A DNA stretch of 64,000 bases from Neodontobutis hainanensis (Eukaryota; Chordata; Actinopteri; Gobiiformes; Odontobutidae). The position numbers and the translations under genes are program-made. Below, one piece after another: positions 47,166 to 58,649 of the stretch; the stretch's first letter is position 1; the number at the start of each line of letters is the position of its first letter. Under the pieces are notes generated by a model that was not told where the DNA came from, ran no database searches, and worked only from the letters and a program-made list of their open reading frames with translations. Location: NCBI GenBank assembly GCA_024349245.1, contig JALDNG010000005.1, forward strand, positions 21,961,001 to 22,025,000. The letters run 5' to 3'.

Positions 47166-49475
47166 GGTCCTAGATATTTTGGAAACACAAAGAGACATAC
47201 ACAAACAACCATCAAATACAGAGTCCACTTTAACCTAAGGCACAGACATTGTTTATTTCATCACACTTGAGTTTGAACAGGAAGAATACAGGAGAATAGA
47301 ATCAAAAGTGAGCTGTGTTTGTTACATGTCCTAATGCCGCTCAGCTCCCTTCATCCACATGTCTCAGTGAGCAGTGGCTTTGATTCTTCTCACATCTCTG
47401 AAATGGTTGTTTGTCCCGGTGACACAGAGCATTTACCCACCACCCTCTGAGTGCATGTGTCTGACGAACATAATGAGCAGGTCATAGTGCTGGTTGCTGG
47501 AGGCCAGTCATGTCTGTAATGAAGTGTGTGCGTTGCCTGTGGGAGCTCTGTGGAGCTGTCCACGCTGCTGTAAAGGATACACTCCCCTGTTTACGCTGCA
47601 CACTCCTTCTGCAGGGTGCTAATTGTCCTCAGGGAATGCTTCCCCTTTTCACTTTGTCAGTCGGGAGTCAAGGAGAAGGCAGAGTGAGGTGCACTTATGC
47701 AGTGCTGAACAGAGATGATTGTTCTGTTCATTTGTTAGTGTTAGCAAATTGGCCCCTCTTTTCTTTTCTTGCAGTGGCAGTTGTGTGAATGTGCAGAGCA
47801 GCAGAGCAGACATAGCCACACAGAAGCAGTTAATGAAATGAATAAAATAAATTACAACACATTTTAATAGATGCTTATATGCTGTGAAAAGTTCCAGTAG
47901 TTTAGCTGTAATTTCATTTGATAGATAAGGTTTTCTTATTTCAAATAAGTTTTTTCACAAACAACACACACTATATTAATAGGAAGCTTATAAATCTAAT
48001 ATGTATTAGATTAGTATTTCCCTTTGGATACATGAAAAATGGTAGTGGTGCATTCATTGATGTCCTTTTACACTCTGGTATTCCTGAGACGGCTCCAGGC
48101 CGTGTCTTATGTCCAGGCTGTGTGCAGTCCATGTCCTGAATCCCGGGTCATTGCCGCTTCCAGGACGTGTACCGTGTATGGTGTCAAGGCCGTGTATGGT
48201 CTCGCCATAACCCCTGTGACCAGAACCCTTATCCTTCATACAGTGACCTCTTTCTGCTGGGACAGTAGCCCTGGTGCCAGTGTCAAACCCACATTGAATA
48301 TCAAAGCACCATTGAGTTTCTCTTGCACTTCTGACAAGTTTCATTCATCTTCTCTGTAAATGTTATTGAATTACAATTTCAATGTGAAAGGTTTCACAGT
48401 GAGTTAAACCCCCTAATGATGAACTCACCACCAGGCCTGCAGCGGCAGGACGTTCCCTGCTTCAGCTGTGCCCACACTGACAACAAAAGCAGTCAGCAGC
48501 TTTGTTTGGATGGAGGCATCTTTTCCACAGAAGGTCATCTGCTGCACTGCCCCACAGCGGTGCACTTATGGAGCAGTAAATAGCCTTAGCACCAGACAGG
48601 CGCCAAAGTGGGGATGCCATTGAAGGAGTTAATGAGGTCTAAAGCAGTGGTGGCTGGGCCGCGGCAAGCCCCGTAAACAGACTCCTGGACACAACACATC
48701 CAAGTGGACAGCAACCGCTCAAGTGGCTAATTGGAAGAGTGGCAATCAGGGAACACAACAAACATGGCACCTACTGTGTATCATCGACCTTGAGTGCACT
48801 GCCAGCACACACACACATGCACATGCTCAGAGGGGGAGAGAAAACAAAGAGACCGAGAGAGGAACGACACACCCTGCATGGAGCCGTGAGCCATCGCATT
48901 AGCACACACTGGCCTCCACTTTATCTCCTGTGGTCTTTTCACTGTTGTCTTTTTACCAGTTGGGAGCTGAGGAAGACCCAGGGACAGTGTTAAGGCTGGG
49001 TTTAGAAATACACACATTTTGACCTTCGTGTTCCAAAGTGTGTCATCTCTGTCAAACAACTGCAATCTAGCAGGCTGGCAGCACACGTCCTGGAAGATGT
49101 GGAAGTATGTGGAATTACAGTTTGTTTGTGAAGTGTTTATAAATTAGGGGTTTATTTAGTTGAACGCAGACCTTCTCTCTTATAACATAAACCTGGTAAA
49201 TCTGATTAGAGCAAACAATTGGAGGCTGTACCACAGAATGGGATTCTGCTATACAAAAAATGTTCTATTCCTGGAATACAGTTTAGTGTTTAGAAAAAGA
49301 ACACAATGACATTTGTCCTTTCTGAGGTCTTACATTCATTCAATGTTTTTTTCTTTTCTTTCCTTAGCCTATTAGATATTAAAGTTTTATTGTAACTGTG
49401 ACATGTGTTGCAGGGGTCATGTGACCTGTTAGCTCTATATGCTGATATACTGTGTTGTGTATAATGCCTGTGCAG
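47166..49475. other. Intron 9, mainly unassigned
   Basis: 48080-48200 has an irregular repeat of CCAGG.CGTGT and GCCGTGTATGGT phrases. Nothing else recognised. Confidence 0.4.
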
Positions 49476-49617
49476 ATAACCTGTGCAATGGGAAGTTCCA
49501 CAAGCATCTGCAAGACATGTACGCCCCTCTGGTGGTGCGCTACGTGGACCTCATGGAGTCGTCCATTGCTCAGTCCATCCACAGAGGCTTTGAGCGAGAG
49601 TCCTGGGAACCTGTCAA
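49476..49617 (+). CDS. cadps: cadps exon 10 of window
   Basis: Seen: acceptor TGTGCAG ending at 49475, donor GTGAGT at 49618, 142 bases. Two bases complete Tyr, then it encodes NLCNGKFHKHLQDMYAPLVV, RYVDLMESSIAQSIHRGF and ERESWEPV, ending with two bases (AA). In mammalian CADPS the following residue is Lys, leading into an Asn/Pro-rich linker. Here the next exon I can find starts with T, which gives Asn and joins WEPV directly to NNGSGTSEDL. Confidence 0.96.
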
Positions 49618-51034
49618 GTGAGTCCTGATACACACATGTGGGAATCTTTATAAGAAATTGTCTTATAATATTTGTTTGTAGTGCACCTACTTGATCATTT
49701 GAAAGAAGAACAAATAAATACATATGATTAGGTAATGGCTTTATATAGGTCATAATCAGAATACAGATGATTTATTTATTGCACAAAGATTTTGTTTTAT
49801 CTTATGCTACAATTTAATGTTATTTTCCATGTGATTAATATTTTTTAGGTTGAGATATTACAAAACACACAATCAGCTCAAAATATTTCTGTCAATTTTA
49901 ACTCGACAATCAAATCTGGATTTCCCCTAAGGTCCCAATATTTTAAAACCTAAAATTGAGACACTTAATTTTTTTGCGGATATTCATCTTAACAAATGAA
50001 AAATAAGGCACCAGTAAACCATTAAAAATCACAAACTGATTGTATTGATTAGCGTAAAATCCATTCATCCATCTTCTTCAGCTTATCTGGGGCCTGCAGT
50101 CTAAGGAGAGAAGTCCAAACTTTCCACTCCCCAGACACTTCCTCCAGCTCTTCTGGGGGAATACCAAGGCGTCCGCCTAGCCAACCTATGATGAAAGCTC
50201 ATTTCAGCCACCTGTATCCCTGATCTTGTCCTTTCGGTCAAGAGAAGGAACATAGATTGACCGGTAAATTCAGACGGTACATCAACTGAATCAATGCAGA
50301 AGCTGCACTGATCCGTCTGTCAATCTCCCACTCTAGCGTTCCCTCAGTTGTGAACAAGACCCCAAGATACTTGAACTCCTCCACTTGAGGCAGCTCTCCA
50401 CCATCTTGAAGGGGACAAACCACCCGGCTGAGAACCATGGCCTCAAAATTGGAGGTGCTGAGTCTCCTGCCAACCGTCCCAGAGCAGGTTTTAGCGTGAT
50501 GGAGCCAACATGACAACATCATCTGCAAAAAGCAGAAACAAAATTATGTGGTCCCCAAACCGGACTCACTCCGGCCCCTGGCTGCGTCTAGAAATCCTGT
50601 CCATAAAAATAATGAACAGGACCAGTGACAAAGGACATGCACCGGGTCTGACTTACTGCCGGGAATGCGAACCAAGCTTTTGCTCATGTCGTACAGGTAC
50701 GAGACAGCGTTTAGCAGTGGGCCCTGGACCCTATATTCCCTGAGCAACCCCCACATTGCTCCGTGAGGGACACAGTCGAATGTCCTCTCTAGATCCACAA
50801 AGCACATGATCTGTTTGGGCAAACTCCAATTTACCCTCCAACACCATGGAGAGGGTATAAAGCTGGTCCAGTGTTCCACAACCGGGACGAGAACCGCATT
50901 GTTCCTCCTGAATCCGATCTTTGACTATCAGCCGAAATTGTCCTTTCCAGTACCCTGGCATAGACTTTCCCGGGGAGGCTGAAAAAAAAAGAGACTACCA
51001 TAGACTACCATAAAAGACTTCAAGCTGTCATTGA

Positions 51035-51257
51035 CGTTAAGGTGGCTCAGTGGAAGATTGGTCGTCCTTCAACCGGAAGGTAGGCGGTTCAATTGTCACT
51101 CTCCCCTCAGTTCATACTGTCGTTGTGTCCTTGGGCAAGACACTTAACCCACCTTGCCTTCAGTGGCTGTAACACTGGTAATTACTGTAGAACAATGTAA
51201 GTCACTTTGAATAAAAGCATCTGCTAAATGAATAAATGTAAATGTAAATGTAAATAC
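51035..51257 (+). mobile_element. tRNA-derived SINE, plus orientation
   Basis: It begins GGTGGCTCAGTGGAAGATTG (A-box-like TGGCTCAGTGG), then GGCGGTTCAATTGTC (B-box-like), TTGGGCAAGACACTTAACCC, CACTTTGAATAAAAGCATCT and ends in repeats of AAATGT. It is inserted in the gap of the LINE copy. It is the clearest tRNA-like head among the four copies. Confidence 0.82.
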
Positions 51258-51269
51258 ACGGTATTAAGA

Positions 51270-51438
51270 ACCAAGGTTAACTTTTGATCAGGGTCATTTG
51301 GGTAGATTCTGTTGTTATTATGATTTAAAAAGACTAAACACATTTGTTTAACAATAAATGGCTTATCATTCATATTGTCTGAAAAATAACAATCACAAAT
51401 TCTGCCAGGGTATGTAAACTTATGAGCCCAACTGTATA
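51270..51438. mobile_element. 3' fragment of the 2359-type Tc1 element
   Basis: TTGATCAGGGTCATTTGGGT, ACAATAAATGGCTTATCATT and the end CTGCCAGGGTATGTAAACTT match the right part of the element at 2359-3874. No left end or transposase is present. Confidence 0.75.
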
Positions 51439-52859
51439 TCTACATTTTTTTAAATAAAAATGATCTGTAATTAACGCTCAGACAACACGCACAGACATAA
51501 AACTACAGTGAGAGCTTTTACTTTTGACATGATCCTTCATGTAGGGCAGACCTTTTAATTTGGGCTTGAGTTTAACCAGACTCGGATGCAGCAGGGTGGT
51601 TACAAAAAAAACTATAGAGCCAGTCACTGGCCGTTCACAGCCCATTGTCCACTGCTGGGAATCCAGTGCATCTAGTTTTATATTACCGCCTACTTTTTAC
51701 AGGCAGCAGATACGTAGGCTCAACAAACCTGAGAAGGAGGCAGAAGGCCAGTAAAAGCGACGTTGAAAGTTCAAACGATGAGAGGACTCACTCAATGTAC
51801 CGTTTGTACTATTCCCTCAACCTGTGCGGCCTATCGGAAAATCTCCCAAAATCGCCCGATTAGCCCTGGTTGCAGAAGCTAATCAGCCAAGGCAGCCCCA
51901 CCACATCCAGAGACTTGAGATACTTAGGGCGGATCTCATCCACGCCCGGTGCCCTGCCACCGAGAAGTTTCTTAACTACCTCGGTGACTCCAGCTTCGAT
52001 GACCTCTGCTTCCTCAGTTGAAGACATGTTGGTGAGATTGTGGAGATATTTGAAGTATTCCTTCCACAGTCTAACAATTTCCCAGCTTCCCACTGCTATT
52101 GGCCCACCTCTTTCTCCATGGCCTCACCAAACTCCTCCTAGACATGAGTTTTTGCCTCTACAACCACCCGGGCTGCTGCCCGCTTGGTCTGTCTGTACTT
52201 GTCAGCTGCCTCAGGAGTCCCACAAGCCAGCCAGGCCTGGTAGGACTCCTTCAGCGTATCGGCATCCCTTACTTCCAGTGTCCACCACTGTGTTTGAGGA
52301 TTTCCGCCTTGACAGCTCTGAGTGGACACATTGACAATGGTGGTGGGTCCACAGGAGGTTAGCCCCATGTCGCTCTTTTGAGCTGAACCCAGGCCGGGCC
52401 CCGTGGGGGAGAGCCTGCCCCCCCAGGAGCTCGCATTCAAGCCCCAACGCCGGTCCTTGCTCCAGGGTGTGGCCCCAACTGCCGGGCAATGTCACAGTCC
52501 TTGTTTTTAACTATCTCCATAAAGGGTTTCTGAACCTCTCTTAATCTGACCCATCGCCTAGAACCTGTTTGCCTTGGGAGACCCTATTAGGGGCATATAG
52601 CCCCAGACAACATAGCTTCTAGGATCATTCGGGTACTCAAACCCCTCCACCACAATAGGGTGGTGGTTCAAGGAGGAGCATTAAAACAGTTATTAATTAT
52701 TTCACTTTAAAGAAATACATCTTTTCTACCATGTTTGACAGAACTTACAAAGTCTACAAAACGCAGCATATTCATTCTGCTACCTGGTACCTTTTCAGAC
52801 TGAAGGTTGAACTGTTCATGCCGTTGCCATGGTAACTCTGTGATTGACCATTGACAGTA

Positions 52860-53994
52860 CAGTGGCATGAAAAAGTATCTGTATCACATTTCTGCATAAA
52901 CTCACCATCAAATGTGAGCTGATCTTTGTCAAAATGACACAAATGAAAAAAACAGTGTCTGCTTTAACTAAAAACACCCAAAAATTTACAGGTTTTCATA
53001 TTTTTGAAGGATAACATGCAAACAGTTTTAGAATGGGGAGGAAAAAGTAACTGAATCTTTTGCCTAAGGAGACTTTGAGAGTGTAAAACACTGGCCAAGA
53101 ATGGTGTTCATGGGAGGACTCCACAGAGGAAGTCACTGCTGTCTAAAAAAAAAAACATTGCTGCACGTTTAATGTTCGCAAAAAGGTAGTTCACAGAACT
53201 TCTGGCAAAATATTTGGTGAACTGATGAAACGAAAGTTGAACTGTTTGGGAGGAACACACAACATCATGTGTGGAGGAAAGATGGAGCACCTCACCAACA
53301 TCAACACCTCATCCTCACCGTAAAACATGGTGGAGGGAGCATCGTGGTTTGGGGCTGTTTTTCTGCCTCAGGTCCTGGACAACTTGCAATCATTAATGGA
53401 AAAATTAATTCAAAGGTTTATCAGGATGTTTTGCAGGAAAAGCTGAGGCCGTCTGTCAGACAGTTGAAGCTAAAAAAGAGGATGTATGCTGCAACATGAC
53501 AATGACCCAAAACACAGAAGTAAATCAACTTCAGAATGGTTTCAGAAGAACAAAATACACGTTCTGGAGTGGCCAAGTCAAAGTCCTGACTTGAACCCCA
53601 TTGAGATGCTGTGGCATGACCTCAAGACAGCGATTCATGCCAGACATCCCAGTAATATGACTTTACTGCAGCAGTTTTGTAAAGAGGAATTTACATCGTG
53701 TGCCGGGCTGATCTACAACTACAGAAAACGTCTGGTTGAAGTTTTTGCTGCCAAAGGGGGGTCAACCAGATATGATATGATGGTTTAGTTACTTATTCCT
53801 CCCTCTCCTGTCATTGTTTGCATGTTATCCTCATAAAAAATATGAAAACCTATAAATGCTTGAGTGTCTTTAGTTAAAGCAGACACTGTTTTTTCATTTG
53901 TGTCATTTTGACAAAGATCAGATCATATTTGATGGTGATTTTAGGCAGAAATGTAAGATGTTTCAAAGGCTTCAAATACTTTTTCATGCCACTG
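52860..53994 (+). mobile_element. 1.1-kb Tc1-like transposon, shortened
   Basis: TA at 52858-52859 and 53995-53996 flank inverted ends CAGTGGCATGAAAAAGTAT on the left and the reverse of ATACTTTTTCATGCCACTG on the right, almost perfect over 20 bases. The similarity continues inward (CAAAATGACACAAATGAAAA). The length is below the usual 1.6 kb because the N-terminal third of the transposase is gone. Confidence 0.92.
53085..53788 (+). pseudogene. Tc1-like transposase, C-terminal part with DD34E core
   Basis: Starting near 53085, frames read GVHGRTPQRKSLL, then DETKVELFGRN (first Asp), HHVWRKDGAPH, VKHGGGSIVVWGCFSASGPG, MLQHDNDPKHRSKSTSEWF (second Asp) and IHVLEWPSQSPDLNPIEMLW (Glu 34 residues after it). 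A stop lies before DETK and a frameshift near 53490. All three catalytic residues are readable but the HTH DNA-binding part is missing, so it is inactive. Confidence 0.88.
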
Positions 53995-53996
53995 TA

Positions 53997-54372
53997 TAAG
54001 TGGTGAATATAGCAAGCCTGCTTCCGGGTTTGAAGCGCATAGGGAAGCCTGGCTGCAATTGAAAAATTGGCGCTAATAACAAAGGCATTATTTTTGTCAC
54101 AGTCATCATTCTAACAAAGCCGTCTTTGTTTTAACATATTCTTGTTATTTATGTAATTGTTATATTGATATCTGCGACATAACTCAAGATATTAAAATTA
54201 AAAACTTAGCAATCAGCTGCCTCCATTCTGCTATGTTGGCTTGCGGGGTGTGGCTGACAGGTTTCATTGGCACTCTCCCGTCTTGTTCTTTACGCTGTTT
54301 CTTCGGAACAAGATTTCGCTGGATAATTATGAACAGAAGAGAGATCCGTGGAAGCTTAACTATTTCAAAGGT
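53997..54372. other. Stretch before repeat copy 2
   Basis: An 80-codon open frame begins at 54233 and runs into the repeat, without recognised motifs. It may be an extension of the repeat that the other copy lacks. Confidence 0.3.
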
Positions 54373-54895
54373 GCATTACAGAAGTTTTACTGGTTCAAAT
54401 AACAATGTTTATAACCCATACATGCATCAGCAAAAGCCTGATGTGCACCTGAATTCTCCGTGGTTGCCTCTGTAAGCCTTTAGAGTTAATGGGGATGCTA
54501 ACAGAAATGTCTCACGTGTCTTGAATGGATGAAATACCTTTAGACCATGAGTGTTTTATAAGCCTGAATATAAGTCTGAAACATTTGCTGTCTTGGCCTT
54601 TCAAAAAAAATTGAATGTTTTTACAAAGCAGCATTTTGGAGTTAGACTTTGTCAGGGACTCTTTTCTTCCAGACTTGGCTCGTTTGCTAAATAACCTTCA
54701 CCAGAGATAACACGAGCCATGACAACGTTATATATTTTTGTAGCCTGAAAAGTTATGCTCTTTTTGTTGGTGTCAACTAATGTTAAATTTATTGTTCTGC
54801 AGACAAAGAAGGATCAAAGAAGTCAAAGCAATACTGTATTCAAAGACTACAGCTACATTTCTCGGCTGCAGAATTTGGGAAATCGTTTATTTAAT
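54373..54895 (+). repeat. Second copy of the composite repeat, without the inserts
   Basis: Blocks match 13134-13255, 13655-13935 and 15366-15525 in order and orientation, joined directly. The junction TTATATATTTTTGTAGCCTG at about 54740 corresponds to both edges of the 1.43-kb segment in the other copy, where ATATTT is present on both sides. Confidence 0.72.
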
Positions 54896-55369
54896 TTTAT
54901 TATTTTTATTTGTAGCAAAGGTTTAAAAAACTGACAAATTATAAAGTATTGACAATACAAACACTGTCACATAGATTACATAATATAGAGATGATTAAAT
55001 AAAATGAGTGATCAAAAAAGGAAAGAAAGACAACAGGAAAGAAAGTAAAGTGTATGCAATATTATGTGCTGGGGTGACACAGTTCAGATGAAGACATTAA
55101 AGGTAGTTCAAGTTTCAACAGTTTTTAGTGTCCTGTTTTTTTCTTTAAAATACTTTATTGAGAGAATGTATTGTTTGAAGCTGTAGTAGAAAGTGGTAAT
55201 GCATTGCTTATTTCAGATATTTTTCATTAATGAATGTGATGTTTTGACATCAAGATTAAAAAGTTTATCAAATAAAATTAATCACTTTTTTGTGAGCCAT
55301 TTTTGAATAGTCCAAATAACACATTCTTCCAAAACAGAACAAAATGGTTATCAAGTTGTAGTAGTTTTT

Positions 55370-55850
55370 AGTTTTTTTTGTAGTTTTTACAGTTTTTTGA
55401 CAATGTCAATGCTTTTTAAGTTTCCATTATATAGAGTGAGAAAGACTTAATCGAGAGGTGGATATATTTATCTTACAAGATATCACCTTATGATCTGTAA
55501 GAGTAGTAGGGGATGTTTCACTTCAATGTTATTTTTGTTAAAACCCTTGGAAATCAACTGAAAATCTATGCTTGATTGAAATTATTATAACAGATCGACA
55601 CAACCCTGTTTTATTATTCCAAGTAAATGTTTTACTGTTCGGGTATTTTACGCTCCAGATATCTTCAAGATTAAATGTTTCCATAAACGCAAGATAATTT
55701 ACTCTATTTGACAGACCAGGAGGCCATTTATCCATATCTAGGATAACATTAAAATCAACTTTCAATAGTAATATGGCATTTGGAAATTTAGTTAACCATC
55801 TTAAGACGTTCTCTAAAGACATTTTAATTGTATCGTATCCATAAACATTA
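55370..55850 (-). mobile_element. L1/Tx1-like LINE endonuclease fragment
   Basis: On the minus strand 55822 down to 55538 gives VDFNVILDMDKWPPGLSNRV, LEDIWSVKYPNSKTFTWNN, matching the C-terminal endonuclease block (GGDFN, TWSN) of L1/Tx1 LINEs. The catalytic GDFN appears as VDFN. Only a few hundred bases remain. Confidence 0.72.
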
Positions 55851-55964
55851 CCAGTTAAATTAGTTCAGTTAGACTCTGATGTTAAATTGTATTGCTTGGC
55901 AAACAAAGTGACCATCTGGGTCACATTCAGTAAGTAAAACATTCCCATTAAACCTGTTCTTTAG

Positions 55965-56120
55965 GGTAGCGACCCCTGCTGAACGTTCTGAGACAATCCT
56001 TGTCAGAGTCACACCTGGGGCAGACACACATTCATACTCCAGAGCTGTGGCACTGGAGCCAAGGTTGGTCAAGCGTCTTGCCCAAAGACATGACAGTATG
56101 AACCAAGGAGAGCGGGAATA
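55965..56120 (-). mobile_element. Partial tRNA-derived SINE
   Basis: Shares CACACATTCATACTCCAGAG, AAGGTTGGTCAAGCGTCTTG and ACATGACAGTATG with the body of the other SINE copies. The tRNA-like head is largely lost. Confidence 0.55.
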
Positions 56121-56129
56121 ATTATTTTT

Positions 56130-57426
56130 ATGGTTTTATATCTAGAACCAGTCCAAATAATTTTAGGATTTTTATTTTAATTTTCATTTCCATATTTTAA
56201 GAAGTTCCATAGTTTTGCTTTAATGAATTATCAATAACCACAAAAAACATCTCTGAAGACCAGAGGCTCTGGGCCATGGCAGAGGTTTAACTCAGTAACA
56301 AACAGCCAGTTTGTTAGCTGGCAAAAGCACTTTAACACGGCACTCTTGCACTTTAAAGACACACTTTAAACAGTAATTTGCACATGCCAGTCAGGAAAGG
56401 ATTGCACACAACTTGGTTTTGGAGACAATTTATTGAATTGTCTTTCTGTTGAGGATCCAGTTAACATGGAGCACTTTGATTGGTTTATGCTCAGCCCTGG
56501 AAAAAAAGAGAAGCATTAGAACCAAAACTGTTTATGTGCAATATGTGTTATGTGGTTATGTGAAAGTTTGTGAAAATTTTACGTGTTTCAGTGAATTGTG
56601 TGTGTTCCAACCTTACCTTGTCTTGTGTCCAGGTGTTAAAAGAGTTCCTGGGTAAACAAGAGTTTATTTAAAGGTTCCAGCTTGGACCAAGTCAAGTGAA
56701 GGTGTAGGGGGAACAGGATTAGGTGTTTTAAGGGTTTTATCGGTTTTAGATTACATATGTGTATTGTTTAAGGTTTTAAATACATATTTGGGTTTCTTTC
56801 TAGTTTATGGTTATGGTTTAGGTGGATGGAGGATTTTAACTTAGTTTTAAGAAGGATAATGTCAATAGGTTATTACATGTGACTTTGTAGTAGTATGATC
56901 CAATCAGGGAAGAAGGTATATAAGGCCACCTGCCCAATCATTGGGGAAACCATGGTACTGTAGCCGCGATTGCATACGGCCCGGGTTTTGTAACAACGGA
57001 AAATTGAAAAGAAAAAGTTGTGGACCACGCCTTTTGCCTCTGTCTTACATTTATCCTCTCACTACTCTAACAGCTTACAGCCTGTGTCACACGCAGAGAG
57101 AGAGATGCTATTTGATCGCGTGATAAAAGGACTAAACTAAAAATAAACATATATAGCTGAGACTAACCCAGCTTTAAACCACAGAATTTAAACAAGTCTT
57201 CAGACCTTAATTGGGGAAAAGCTCATATAGTAGACCTGCCGTAATGTAAGGCCTCTGTTGTGAAAGACATTGGACACAGTTTAGGTCTACAAATATATAT
57301 CACACCATTTGTGAAAGTGTACATCTATCTAGTATTTTATTTTGCCCTTGTCAAGTTGCCCTTATCATGCCGCCATCTTGGCCAGCTCCCCCTTAAAAGA
57401 GCTTCAATCGAGGTTTATAACACTAT
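56130..57426. other. Intron 10 segment, nothing recognised
   Basis: No coding block. The conserved linker exon of cadps was looked for here and not seen. Confidence 0.4.
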
Positions 57427-58065
57427 GGGTGATGTCCATCCATCTTCTACCGTTTATCCGGGGCCGGGTCGCAGGTGCAGCAGTCTAAGCAGAGATGTCC
57501 AGACCTCCCCCTCCCCAGACACTTCCTCCAGCTCTTCCGGGAGGATACCGAGGCGTTCCCAGGCCAGCCCAGAGACATAGTCCCTCCAGCGTGTCCTAGG
57601 TCTTCCCCGAGGTCTCCTCCCGGTGGGACAGGCTCAGAACGTCTCCCTAGGGAAGCATCTAGGAGGCATCCAACAGATGCCCAAGCCACCTCAGCTGACT
57701 CGTCCCAATGTGGAGGAGCAGCGGCTCTTTGAGCTCCTCCCGAGTGACCAAGCTCCTCACCCTATTGCTAAGGGAGCGCCCCGCCACTCTGCGGAGAAAG
57801 CTTCTTTCGGCTGCCTTTATCTGAGATCTTGTTCTTTCGGTCATGACCCAAAGATCGTGAGCGTAGGTGAGCGTAGGAACGTAGATTGACCGGTAAATCA
57901 AGAGTTTTGCATGCACCTCAGCTCTTTCTTTAAGGAGTGCGGGTGAAGTCACACTCCTTATGTCCGACCCCTTTACAGTCACTTTGATTGACACACAGTC
58001 TACACACAAATTAGTAACAGGACATTGATGACATTTGTGTGTTTCTGTAGATATCACCCTGGACA
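57427..58065 (-). mobile_element. 3' end of the 5747-type LINE
   Basis: Minus strand: IYRSIYVPTLTYAHDLWVMT, ERTRSQIKAAERSFLRRVAG and SQLRWLGHLLDAS, then frameshifted RRSEPVPPGGDLGEDLGHA and the end CGGATAAACGGTAGAAGATG. The C-terminal third of ORF2 with its 3' UTR, 5'-truncated. Confidence 0.82.
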
Positions 58066-58264
58066 CAGGACAGATGGCTTAAAATCAGGACTATCTCGGG
58101 TAAATCAGTCATCCTAGTTTCCAGAAATTCTTTGAATTTTCAGTTCTGAAATACAGTTTAAAGCAGTTAATTTAAAATTTATAAAAAATGTATATGTAAA
58201 TTTACACTGATTTGATGAGTGGTACTGTATTTTAATAAATAATTATAAATAATCTAGTAGTTAT

Positions 58265-58620
58265 CAAGTAGTAAGTAGTTTTTATTTATATAGCACCTTT
58301 CACAGATATAAATCACAATGTGCTTTACAAAGTGCAAAAAAAGAACAATAAAACATTGAGAATAAAAAATTAAAACCACAGAATATTAAAACATAAAAAG
58401 CCCAATCAACTAAAAGCTTGTTTAAATAAAAGTGTCTTCAGCTGCTTTTTAAAAGAATCAACATATGACATAGTAGGATTGATAGTAATAAAGAAAAATA
58501 TAAATGAATGTAATTGGGGCAGGGAAACAAGTGCAAAGCAAGTGCATGTTTGGCCCAAAGCATCCCTTACAGAGCCCCTACAAAGATTTAGGTTGCAGCA
58601 CTGCTCCAAGAGTAAAAGCT
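58265..58620 (-). mobile_element. L2-like LINE 3' end
   Basis: TTTTTATTTATATAGCACCT and ACAATGTGCTTTACAAAGTG are typical 3' UTR phrases, and the minus-strand frame ends SYVDSFKKQLKTLLFKQAF, the last residues of an L2-type RT protein. Short and 5'-truncated. Confidence 0.7.
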
Positions 58621-58649
58621 TTTACAGTTTTGTGGTTCTGCTTGTCTTC

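Larger units (their letters stand above)
50060..52640 (-). mobile_element. Non-LTR retrotransposon copy, split by later insertions
   Basis: Minus strand, same family as 5747-7168. From 5' to 3': QWWTLEVRDADTLKESYQAW, TPEAADKYRQTKRAAARVVV (52440-52138); WKEYFKYLHNLTNMSSTEEA and KKLLGGRAPGVDEIRPKYLK (52093-51860); then after a break at about 51850-50990, CGSRPGCGTLDQLYTLSMVL, MCFVDLERTFDCVP (50961-50544) and EEFKYLGVLFTTEGTLEWEI (50528-50238). Frameshifts and a deletion near 50220 make it inactive. The break holds a SINE and a Tc1 fragment. Confidence 0.85.

Noticed and set aside
57260..57732. Plus-strand open frames of 85-106 codons
   Set aside because: They are antisense to the LINE 3' end on the minus strand.
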